From NCBI GenBank assembly GCA_013215655.1, contig JABSOX010000012.1, positions 131,557-184,293 of the forward strand: DNA of 52,737 nucleotides, in the 5' to 3' direction. The DNA is from Colwellia sp. (GTDB lineage: Bacteria > Pseudomonadota > Gammaproteobacteria > Enterobacterales > Alteromonadaceae). Made by a program: the position numbers and the translations under genes. This document shows, one piece after another, positions 46,293-52,737 of this stretch (the stretch's first letter is position 1; the number at the start of each line of letters is the position of its first letter). The notes below the pieces were generated by a model. It searched no databases. It was not told the DNA's origin and worked only from the letters and a program-made list of their open reading frames with translations.

Positions 46293-47162
46293 ATGAACAA
46301 ACTTAAATCAATTTTTATCGGTGTTTATTTAATGCTAGCGATGGCAATTAGCACCATTGGCATCTACCAAATAATTAACTCTGGATTTAGTTTGATTTGG
46401 CTTGGTGCAGCACTGATAAATCTACTAATAACGCTATTTATCGGAAGAATCATGATCTTTAAAAATGTAGCCAGAACCTCTGCTCATTTCCCCATGCTGT
46501 CGTTAATTACCGTAATTGGTCTTATTTTAGTATTTAATGATCTTTATCGTATCGGCTTTAATTCATTATCTAGCTCTGAGCAAACAGCCTTATATTTATC
46601 CATTATTAGTTTTACGATGTTTCTTTTATATAATTTTTGGTATTCAAAATTAGTACGAGTAACTAACTATAAATTACAAATAAACGAACAACTGCCCTCT
46701 TTTTATCTAACTGATATTAATTCTAAAAAAGTCAATTCTGCTGACTTTAAAGGCCAGTCAACAATATTAATATTTTTCCGTGGTAATTGGTGTCCACTCT
46801 GTATGGCGCAGATAAAAGAAATAGCAGGTTATTATCAACAACTCTCTGACTTAGGTGCAAAAATTGTACTTATTTCTCCACAACCAGAAAAAAATACTCA
46901 AGCCTTAGCCGCTAAATTTAATGTAGATTTCTACTTTATGACAGATATAAATAATGAGGCAGCTAAAAGCTTAGGCATTGAAATGACAAATGGGCTACCT
47001 ATGGGCATGGAAGTATTAGGTTACCAACAAGATACTGTACTCCCAACCGTACTTATTACCGATGAAAACGGAAAAATAATATACAGTGATTTCACCGAAA
47101 ATTACCGTATTCGTCCTGATCCAGAAGAGTTTATTAAAGTCTTAACTAAAGACAATATCTAG
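46293..47162 (+). CDS. Membrane-anchored peroxiredoxin/redoxin-like protein
   Basis: A 289-residue protein. Four hydrophobic segments within residues 5-120 form a membrane domain. A thioredoxin-fold redoxin domain follows (about 130-285): LPSFYLTDINSKKVNSADFKGQSTILIFFRGNWCPLCMAQIKEI, IVLISPQPEKNTQALAAKF, DTVLPTVLITDENGKIIYS. The active site is WCPLC, a CxxC rather than a single-Cys PxxxTxxC peroxiredoxin motif, so a thiol-disulfide role is as likely as peroxide reduction. Cis-Pro is in VLPTVLI. It has its own leader and a terminator, so it is monocistronic. Confidence 0.85.
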   Translation: MNKLKSIFIGVYLMLAMAISTIGIYQIINSGFSLIWLGAALINLLITLFIGRIMIFKNVARTSAHFPMLSLITVIGLILVFNDLYRIGFNSLSSSEQTALYLSIISFTMFLLYNFWYSKLVRVTNYKLQINEQLPSFYLTDINSKKVNSADFKGQSTILIFFRGNWCPLCMAQIKEIAGYYQQLSDLGAKIVLISPQPEKNTQALAAKFNVDFYFMTDINNEAAKSLGIEMTNGLPMGMEVLGYQQDTVLPTVLITDENGKIIYSDFTENYRIRPDPEEFIKVLTKDNI

Positions 47163-47182
47163 CAATGTTTTAATTCATTTAG

Positions 47183-47212
47183 TGAATGAACCACCACATA
47201 GCGGTTCATTCA
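47183..47212. terminator. Terminator hairpin after the redoxin gene
   Basis: TGAATGAACC and GGTTCATTCA with a 10-nt loop, 20 bp past the stop codon and between convergent genes. Confidence 0.65.
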
Positions 47213-47287
47213 TTAAATTAAAACAACAAGACGATCTTGATTAAATTGTTACAAGGTACTTCTTAATTAATCCCCTATAAAAAAGTA

Positions 47288-47929
47288 TCAATAAGCAACA
47301 GTAAAGCGCTTTCTACTGTGTTGTGTTTGCTCAGCTTCATCTAATAAAGCAATGGCAAAGTCCTCTAACGAAATAGTTGAATTACCTTGTTCATCAATCA
47401 GCAATTCGTCAATTCCTATTCGAAAACACCCAGTGCGTTCGCCAGGCATAATCATTGCGGGTGGACTTAAATAACTCCAATCAACAAGCTCATTTTCTTG
47501 ACATAGCTTATGTTGGGCTAAACATGCCAACGCGATATCGCGCCAAGCGAGAGGAACCAAATTAATATCATCAACCACTAAACTACCATTGGAGTTAGGC
47601 ACGATTAAACTTGCTGCGCCACCGACCAATAACAACCTTACTTTAGTTTGTTCTAGCCCTGACAATAGTGATTGAGTTGTTGCTACTAACTGTTCTTCTG
47701 CGCCTTGTGGTGGCCGAGTTGCACTTATGACTAAATCTTGCCCCTTACTAAACTTCACCACATCGTCGATATTGCCAACATCACCAATAACCACGTTCAC
47801 TGCCGAACTTAATTCGTTAACACGAGAGCTATTGCGTAATACAGCAGTGACCTCATGACCTCTTAATAACGCTTCATCTATAACTCTTGAACCGACATTG
47901 CCCATTGCACCAAAAACTGTAATTTTCAT
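47288..47929 (-). CDS. NAD(P)-binding (NmrA/atypical SDR-like) oxidoreductase
   Basis: A 213-residue Rossmann protein. It starts MKITVFGAMGNVGSRVIDEALLRGHEVTAVLRN, the GxxGxxG NAD(P) motif of NmrA/YwnB-type atypical SDRs. ATG 47929 with GGAG about 9 bp upstream is preferred over a 25-residue extension from 48004 that reads through the promoter region. VVIGDVGNIDDVV (adenine contact), LVISATRPPQG and LLLVGGAASL follow. It is divergent from the acetyltransferase operon across a region with paired CCTAGG palindromes, suggesting joint control. Substrate unknown. Confidence 0.85.
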   Translation of the reverse strand: MKITVFGAMGNVGSRVIDEALLRGHEVTAVLRNSSRVNELSSAVNVVIGDVGNIDDVVKFSKGQDLVISATRPPQGAEEQLVATTQSLLSGLEQTKVRLLLVGGAASLIVPNSNGSLVVDDINLVPLAWRDIALACLAQHKLCQENELVDWSYLSPPAMIMPGERTGCFRIGIDELLIDEQGNSTISLEDFAIALLDEAEQTQHSRKRFTVAY

Positions 47930-48003
47930 TTGTTGTAACTCCACTTGATATTGTTTTGCTTGATTTGATAACCGCAGTTTACAAACAAGTTTTAAGAGCA
48001 ACA

Positions 48004-48017
48004 TTAACCTAGGTTTA
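48004..48017. promoter_or_regulatory. CCTAGG palindrome, site 1
   Basis: TTAACCTAGGTTTA, an inverted copy of the site at 48100-48113, about 96 bp away centre to centre. It sits 75 bp upstream of the NAD(P)-binding protein gene. Candidate operator. Confidence 0.4.
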
Positions 48018-48099
48018 TTGTTTGCATAAAAACAATCACAACAAAAACAACTTTATTACAAAGCTTTGGGACTAAATATAGTGGCTATATCTAGGGGAC

Positions 48100-48113
48100 T
48101 AAACCTAGGTTAA
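48100..48113. promoter_or_regulatory. CCTAGG palindrome, site 2
   Basis: TAAACCTAGGTTAA, 70 bp upstream of the acetyltransferase operon. It is the exact reverse complement of site 1 over 14 bases. Confidence 0.4.
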
Positions 48114-48182
48114 GTACGTCGGAATTTTTATCAATTAAACTGCACATATCGATTAATAAAAAACGCTTAAAAGGATAATAAG

Positions 48183-48998
48183 ATGACACATTCACAAGTA
48201 GCATCGGCCTATTTAGCCGACCTACACATTGAAAAAAACGAATTAGGTGTAGATTTTTTAAATGAATTACAAAGTAAACATATTGCGCAGTATAGTTTTA
48301 ATAACCTTGCCGTAGTATTAGGACAAGAACTACCTTTAGATGCCGAATCGCTGTTTAATAAGATTGTTGAAAGACGCCGTGGTGGCTACTGCTTTGAGCA
48401 TAATAAATTAGTTTTAACTGTACTTGCTGAGCTAAATTTTGAAGTGCGTTTATTACTTGCTAAAGTTATTTACAACCGAGACATTGAAGTCGCTAGAACA
48501 CATCGAGTAACACTGCTTACTTTAGCAGGTGAAGATTACATCATTGATGCGGGTTTTGGTCATTTAGGTGCTCGTTTTCCTGTAAAAATTGAACTTGGCT
48601 TAGTACAGGATCAAGGAGATGCGAAGTATCTTATTATCAAAAATGCAAAAGGAGAGTATTGCTATCAAGTTTTTAAAGATGGCGATTTCTTTACCTTGTA
48701 TCTTTTTGATTTACATCACTATACCGAATCAGACTGTGTCTTAGGTCACTTTTACTCTCACCAACACCCCAGTGCGGCTTTTGTTAATAATTTAGTCATT
48801 TGCCGAAAGTTTTTTAATGAGATTAAATCACTACGTAATAATGAATACCACCATGTTATAAACGGAAAAACACAAACAACAACAATAACCAGCATCCAAC
48901 AATTACATCAATTGTTAACGGTCGTTTATGAATTAGATATAGACATCGCTATTTCAGAGTTCTTATTCCATAAATTTGTCATCCCAAAAGCCGCTTAA
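48183..48998 (+). CDS. Arylamine N-acetyltransferase
   Basis: A 271-residue cytoplasmic enzyme of normal NAT length that transfers acetyl from acetyl-CoA to aromatic amines or hydrazines. The Cys-His-Asp triad is visible: Cys in RRGGYCFEHNK (about residue 72), His in THRVTLL (about 109), Asp in IIDAGFG (about 124). The start has AAAGGA upstream. It is the first gene of a three-gene run with an EamA transporter and a Crp-type regulator, and divergent from an NAD(P)-binding protein. Together these suggest a xenobiotic or antibiotic-modification and export unit. Confidence 0.93.
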   Translation: MTHSQVASAYLADLHIEKNELGVDFLNELQSKHIAQYSFNNLAVVLGQELPLDAESLFNKIVERRRGGYCFEHNKLVLTVLAELNFEVRLLLAKVIYNRDIEVARTHRVTLLTLAGEDYIIDAGFGHLGARFPVKIELGLVQDQGDAKYLIIKNAKGEYCYQVFKDGDFFTLYLFDLHHYTESDCVLGHFYSHQHPSAAFVNNLVICRKFFNEIKSLRNNEYHHVINGKTQTTTITSIQQLHQLLTVVYELDIDIAISEFLFHKFVIPKAA

Positions 48999-49015
48999 GA
49001 GATGGAGGTGTAAAT

Positions 49016-49915
49016 ATGAAACAAGCATTAACAGATAACTTTATCTTACTATTTTGGGTAAGCTTGATGGCATCATCATTTGTTGTTTCAGAGCAGTTAC
49101 TTCCCTTTGCAAACCCTATTGCTAGCACCGCGCTAAGATTTATTTTGGCAACAGCGCTGATGCTACCTTTTATTTGGAAAAAGTCCTTACAACAAATAAA
49201 TTGCAAAATATTGCGTCAATATAGCCTTATTAGCTTATTCTTAGTGTTGTTTTTCTTAGGATTATTTGAAGCACTAAAAACGACAACGGCTCTGCGTACA
49301 TCGGTAATTTATACCTTGTTGCCACTACTCAGTGTTGTATTAACCTATGTGGTTTTAAAACTAGTCACACCAAATAAGCTCATAGTCGCTTTTGTTATAG
49401 GTACACTCGGTGCTCTGTGGGTATTACTGGCTTTTACTCAAGAAAAACTAGTTATTAGCCAATGGCGACTTGGCGACAGTATATTCTTAGGCGCGTGTTG
49501 TTGTTTGGCTTTACATGTAATTTTAGTAAAAAAATGGGCATCTGATGTGCCTCCAGCTCTTGGGGCATTTTATATTATGCTTTTAGGCAGCTTAATCTTA
49601 TTACCTTTTCTGATACTTTTTGGCGACTTAAATAATGTTGCCTGGCAACAAAGTGAGTTTTGGCAGACATTACTATATTTAACAATATTTACTACGATGA
49701 CGACCTTTTATTTACAACAACATCTCGTCAAAAAAGTGGGCCCAAATCGTCTATTAGCTTTTACTTATTTAATCCCAAGTTTGGTTGTTATTCCTCAGGG
49801 TTTAGCGAATATATATCAATTATACAGCGCTTTACCGGGGATAATGTTAACCTTATTGGCACTCTACCTCATTTCCCAACAAAACCCACAAATACCAGAA
49901 TCGACGCATAAATAA
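49016..49915 (+). CDS. EamA-family transporter
   Basis: A 299-residue inner-membrane protein with about ten hydrophobic segments in two EamA repeats (FANPIASTALRFILATALMLPF, TSVIYTLLPLLSVVLTYVVLK; ALGAFYIMLLGSLILLPFLI, GPNRLLAFTYLIPSLVVIPQGL). It is preceded by GGAGGTG 18 bp after the acetyltransferase stop codon, so it is in the same operon. It may export the acetylated product; this is inferred only from position. Confidence 0.9.
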   Translation: MKQALTDNFILLFWVSLMASSFVVSEQLLPFANPIASTALRFILATALMLPFIWKKSLQQINCKILRQYSLISLFLVLFFLGLFEALKTTTALRTSVIYTLLPLLSVVLTYVVLKLVTPNKLIVAFVIGTLGALWVLLAFTQEKLVISQWRLGDSIFLGACCCLALHVILVKKWASDVPPALGAFYIMLLGSLILLPFLILFGDLNNVAWQQSEFWQTLLYLTIFTTMTTFYLQQHLVKKVGPNRLLAFTYLIPSLVVIPQGLANIYQLYSALPGIMLTLLALYLISQQNPQIPESTHK

Positions 49916-49929
49916 AGAGATAAAATCAA

Positions 49930-50520
49930 ATGAGTTTACAACCTCACATGGAAGACTTTGTCCAATATTTCTCAGGGATAAACTTAAGTATCGACAGTGC
50001 AAATTTTGATAAGTTTGGCCTAAAAGCTAAGCTCAAACATTACCAAAAAGGCGAACTATTAATTACGCAAGGACAACCAGCTCCCAAGGTTTTTTTTCTG
50101 GTCAAAGGTTTTGTGCGTTACCTGAATGTTTCTGTCGAAGGCAAGGAGTTCACCCAATCATTTTCTTGTGCACCTAGCATTAGCGGTTCAACTCGGGCAA
50201 TGACTAGAAATGTTGATGCGCTGTTTAGCATTGAAGCTTTAGATGATGTTATTTGTTTAGAATTTGACTGGCAGATGTTTTTTGAGAAAATGCAATTTCA
50301 ACCCGGCTTTATGCAAGCTTATAATCGCCTTTTAGAGAATATGTTTATTAAAAAGGAAGAGCGTGAATATGCGTTTGTCCAAGATAGCGCCGAACAACGT
50401 TATTTAACCTTTTTAGACACTAACCCGCAGCTGCGCGATAAAATCCCTTTAAAGATGATCGCCTCACACATCGGCATCACCCCAATAGCGCTGAGCCGTA
50501 TTCGTAAAAAACTTCAATAA
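49930..50520 (+). CDS. Crp/Fnr-family regulator
   Basis: A 196-residue protein. A cyclic-nucleotide-binding-like domain (about 20-120: LKHYQKGELLITQGQPAPKVFFLVKGFVRYLNVSVEGKEFTQSFS) and a C-terminal HTH (about 165-195: IPLKMIASHIGITPIALSRIRKKLQ) match the Crp/Fnr regulators that often sit beside small detoxification operons. There are no Cys clusters for an Fe-S centre. It starts 14 bp after the transporter gene and is the third operon gene. It may bind the paired CCTAGG palindromes upstream of the operon, but this is unproven. Confidence 0.9.
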   Translation: MSLQPHMEDFVQYFSGINLSIDSANFDKFGLKAKLKHYQKGELLITQGQPAPKVFFLVKGFVRYLNVSVEGKEFTQSFSCAPSISGSTRAMTRNVDALFSIEALDDVICLEFDWQMFFEKMQFQPGFMQAYNRLLENMFIKKEEREYAFVQDSAEQRYLTFLDTNPQLRDKIPLKMIASHIGITPIALSRIRKKLQ

Positions 50521-50637
50521 CCACAAATAAAGAATAAATGAAATACACGCCTTGCTCTTGAATTGCTCAGGTGTCCTTAAACTGGCATATTGATGCTACT
50601 TGCTACTTGGGTATAAAACTTTTTAAAGACCGCTCTC

Positions 50638-50686
50638 ATTGTCAATGTAATGTTGACAATAATTCAATATCCCCCCTATTTATCAT
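50638..50686 (+). promoter_or_regulatory. Promoter with overlapping inverted repeat
   Basis: ATTGTCAA (50638-50645) and TTGACAAT (50653-50660) form an 8-bp dyad. The right arm contains a consensus -35 (TTGACA) followed after 18 bp by TATTTA. This is about 70-110 bp before the hydrolase gene. The layout suits a repressor site over the -35 box. Confidence 0.4.
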
Positions 50687-50751
50687 TAATTAATAAACTC
50701 TCATAATTCACCCCATCAAACAGATATTGAAATCAGACAAGTGAGGAAATG

Positions 50752-51801
50752 ATGAAAAAATTAATTAAAGCAGGTTTAAAAGCAAGCATAAGTGCTCTGG
50801 TATTATCACAAATAGCTTTTAGTACACTAGCGCATGCTGACAATACTAAAGCACCAACAGAGTTAAACACTCAAACAACATACCATACGATGAAAATTGA
50901 AGGGTTAGACATTTTCTATCGTGAAGCAGGATCTCCACAAAATCCAACACTGTTGTTATTGCATGGTTTTCCAACATCTTCACATATGTTTAGAAATTTA
51001 ATTCCTAAGCTTTCAGCAAAATATCATGTAATCGCACCTGACTATCCTGGCTACGGTAATTCTTCAATGCCGAGTATTGATGAATTTGATTATACTTTTG
51101 ATCATATGGCCAGCATTGTTGAAACCTTGCTTAAAAAGAAATCGATTTCAAAATACAGCATGTATGTAATGGACTATGGCGCACCTGTTGGCTTTAGAAT
51201 CGCGAGTGCTAATCCAGAGCAAATAGAGTCATTAATTATCCAAAATGGTAATGCCTATGATGAAGGTCTAAATAACAACTTTTGGGAGCCGATCAAGGAG
51301 TACTGGAAAGATAGAGACGCTGTCAATAAAGGCTTAGATAATGATTGGTGGAAAAATATTAAAGCTGCCTATAAACAGCCAAACATGACTAATGATTCAG
51401 CATTACGCTTTTTATTAACGAAAGGCGCAACCACTTGGCAATATACTAACGGTGTTCGTGATGTATCAAAAATTAGTTTAGATGCAATTAATGAAGATCA
51501 ACGACTGTTAGACCGAGCGGGTAACCAAGAAATTCAACTACAAATGTTTTATGACTATGGTACTAACCCTGCACAATACCCTAAATGGCAAACGTATTTC
51601 CGCAAATATCAACCAGAAACATTGATTGTTTGGGGCGATAAAGATGAAATATTTCCGTCTGCAGGTGCATACCCTTATAAAAGAGATTTGAAAAACTTAG
51701 AATTCCACCTTTTAAACACCGGCCATTTTGTACTGGAAGAAGATGGGCAACAAGTCGCACAAATTATCGAATCATTTTTAGATAAACATGTTAAAAAATA
51801 G
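50752..51801 (+). CDS. Secreted alpha/beta hydrolase of epoxide-hydrolase/haloalkane-dehalogenase type
   Basis: A 349-residue protein. Two adjacent ATGs (50749, 50752) follow GAGG; the second has better spacing. It has a signal peptide of about 30 residues (ISALVLSQIAFSTLAHADN). The core has LLLHGFPTSSHMFRNLIPKL (oxyanion loop), APDYPGYGNSSMP, and the nucleophile elbow VMDYGAPVG with Asp in place of Ser, as in epoxide hydrolases and dehalogenases. It also has VWGDKDEIFP (acid) and NTGHFVLEED (His). A periplasmic location is unusual for this group. Substrate unknown. Confidence 0.87.
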   Translation: MKKLIKAGLKASISALVLSQIAFSTLAHADNTKAPTELNTQTTYHTMKIEGLDIFYREAGSPQNPTLLLLHGFPTSSHMFRNLIPKLSAKYHVIAPDYPGYGNSSMPSIDEFDYTFDHMASIVETLLKKKSISKYSMYVMDYGAPVGFRIASANPEQIESLIIQNGNAYDEGLNNNFWEPIKEYWKDRDAVNKGLDNDWWKNIKAAYKQPNMTNDSALRFLLTKGATTWQYTNGVRDVSKISLDAINEDQRLLDRAGNQEIQLQMFYDYGTNPAQYPKWQTYFRKYQPETLIVWGDKDEIFPSAGAYPYKRDLKNLEFHLLNTGHFVLEEDGQQVAQIIESFLDKHVKK

Positions 51802-51823
51802 GATGAAATAAAGTTTACCTTCA

Positions 51824-51857
51824 CGAACGCTATAAAACATTATTTTTATAGCGTTCG
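51824..51857. terminator. Terminator hairpin after the hydrolase gene
   Basis: A 14-bp perfect stem (CGAACGCTATAAAA and its complement), 6-nt loop, 22 bp past the stop codon. On the minus strand the same bases encode the end of the GGDEF remnant. Confidence 0.75.
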
Positions 51858-52212
51858 CTCATATTTCGGCCACTCTCTTTTGCTTTATAAAGTGCACTAT
51901 CCGCTTGTTTAAACAAATCGGTACCATTAATACCATTTCGTCTAAATAGGTGATCAATGATAGCGTAGAAAAAATTAGTAAGAGCAAGGCGCTTGATTGA
52001 GTAATAACCGGCTATTAGGATTGAAAGCACAGGTTTTTAGTTCCAGACAAAACCTAAGTACTCTCATCCCTGTCAGCAACGCAGCACTTGTTAATTTTAG
52101 CAAGTAAGGGTGAGCAAATATTTAGATGAATTGGTATAAGTTCACACTCGGTTAATGACGAGACTCCAATACTCACAGTAACAATGTCAGCCATTAACCT
52201 AATGGCCGTTAC
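51830..52212 (-). pseudogene. 3' remnant of a GGDEF-domain gene, split by a MITE
   Basis: On the minus strand, IVTVSIGVSSLTECE (about 52140-52185) is the SIGVS strand of a GGDEF domain. NGTDLFKQADSALYKAKESGRN (about 51855-51927) is the ADxALYxAKxxGRN end. Between them lies a 206-bp inserted element. Removing it with one copy of its TAA duplication joins the halves in frame as TECEL-NGTDLF. Nothing upstream (catalytic GGDEF signature, sensor) is present; the fragment stops at promoter F. It is non-functional. Confidence 0.87.
51931..52136. mobile_element. 206-bp MITE-like element with 18-bp terminal inverted repeats
   Basis: The left end TACCATTTCGTCTAAATA and right end TATTTAGATGAATTGGTA are inverted copies with two mismatches. 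Both are flanked by TAA (51928-51930 and 52137-52139), a 3-bp target duplication. The element has no ORF of note and interrupts the GGDEF remnant. It must rely on a transposase elsewhere. Confidence 0.85.
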
Positions 52213-52257
52213 TTTTACAAAAGTTTTACAATGCCTGCCAAATATTCTCAGTATGCT
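52213..52257 (+). promoter_or_regulatory. TTTTACA-box promoter F (esterase paralogue 3)
   Basis: TTTTACAAAAGTTTTACA at 52213-52230, 21-bp spacer, TATGCT at 52252-52257. The start codon is 106 bp past the repeat. Confidence 0.75.
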
Positions 52258-52336
52258 CAACTAAGAATAAAATAACCGTTTTCGCTGTCTTATATCTATG
52301 AAGCATCAAATAACAATAAATAACAGAGCATAATTT

Positions 52337-52737
52337 ATGAATAAATTTATCAAATACATTGTTACTCTTGGCGTAGTATTCACATTTAGTGTACAAGCAA
52401 AAAGTAGCTTATCTGACAATATCCGTATTGACAGTAAAGAACTTAGTTATGCTTTGCAGTATCGGGTATATACACCTGATGGTGTAAAAAGCACAGATAA
52501 ACTGCCAACACTTTATATTGCTGACGGCCAATGGTATTTAGGAGCTGGTAATATGGTTGAAGTATTAGATGCTGAAATATCTTCCGGACGCATTAAGCCA
52601 ATAATCGCGGTTTTTATTGATAACCGTAACCCCAATGATCTTAACGAAAATCGTCGCAATCAACAGTTCTTCTGCAATGAAAAATACGTATCCTTTTACC
52701 AAAAAGAATTATTACCCGCAATTGCGACTAACTATCC
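52337..52737 (+). CDS. Secreted esterase-D-like protein, N-terminal part (3' end outside window)
   Basis: The frame is open from ATG 52337 to the window end (133 codons). The signal peptide is MNKFIKYIVTLGVVFTFSVQA. The mature part has the start of the putative-esterase fold: ELSYALQYRVYTPDG, LPTLYIADGQWYLGAGNM, KPIIAVFIDNRNPND, NEKYVSFYQKELLPAIATNY. These match the strands before the nucleophile elbow in the two complete paralogues (33064, 42181). The elbow itself lies beyond the window, so activity cannot be judged. It is transcribed from box F. Confidence 0.83.
   Translation, partial: MNKFIKYIVTLGVVFTFSVQAKSSLSDNIRIDSKELSYALQYRVYTPDGVKSTDKLPTLYIADGQWYLGAGNMVEVLDAEISSGRIKPIIAVFIDNRNPNDLNENRRNQQFFCNEKYVSFYQKELLPAIATNY

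Noticed and set aside
32980-52230. The TTTTACA boxes as PhoB (Pho) boxes
   Set aside because: The repeat period fits, but the classical half-site CTGTCAT is absent. A GTAAA-type CpxR-like reading or the local OmpR-type regulator fits better.

Overview
The window is AT-rich chromosomal DNA of a marine gammaproteobacterium. A Colwellia/Thalassotalea-like member of the Alteromonadales fits best: rraB, plsC, pgi and tas have clear enterobacterial-type counterparts, there is a large TonB-dependent receptor, and linked PrnA-like halogenase paralogues, SapC and many two-component kinases are present. The genus is an inference from gene content. I saw no rRNA, tRNA, CRISPR array or prophage.

Region 1 (1-10.8 kb) is a probable carbohydrate-uptake locus. 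It holds three PrnA/tryptophan-halogenase-like flavoproteins (the first cut by the window edge), a SapC-family protein, a TonB-dependent receptor, pgi and a LacI-family repressor. A palindromic operator (GACAGCGCTGTC) lies between pgi and lacI and recurs in a 38-bp-period tandem array upstream of the receptor. The repressor therefore probably controls both uptake and the first glycolytic step of a glucose-yielding substrate.

Region 2 (10.8-32.9 kb) is ordinary core and signalling content: rraB-plsC, a MipA/OmpV-like porin, a GST, an acyl-CoA dehydrogenase, a secreted transglutaminase-like protein, a large hybrid kinase, a diguanylate cyclase, a TPR/DUF4097-like pair, a CheC-hybrid kinase operon, a LytS/LytTR-type pair, an EamA exporter and tas.

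Region 3 (32.9-52.7 kb) is the most interesting part. Six promoters share one 45-bp layout on the + strand: TTTTACA-N4-TTTTACA, exactly 21 bp, then a -10-like hexamer. They precede three secreted esterase-family genes, a secreted M2 (ACE-like) protein, a secreted SRPBCC protein and one decayed reading frame. The 11-bp direct-repeat period is typical of OmpR-family regulators, and an OmpR-type regulator with its kinase lies among these genes. Several products look like pseudoenzymes: the M2 protein has lost its zinc ligands, and one esterase paralogue has Gly in place of the nucleophilic Ser. The region also holds gene fossils: the 3' end of a second M2 gene, an ORF behind an intact promoter, and a GGDEF tail split by a 206-bp MITE-like element with a TAA target duplication. 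This looks like a duplicating and decaying family of co-regulated envelope proteins.

The right part also carries a TonB-like protein, an S4 protein, a membrane redoxin, and an arylamine N-acetyltransferase-EamA-Crp operon divergent from an NAD(P)-binding protein.
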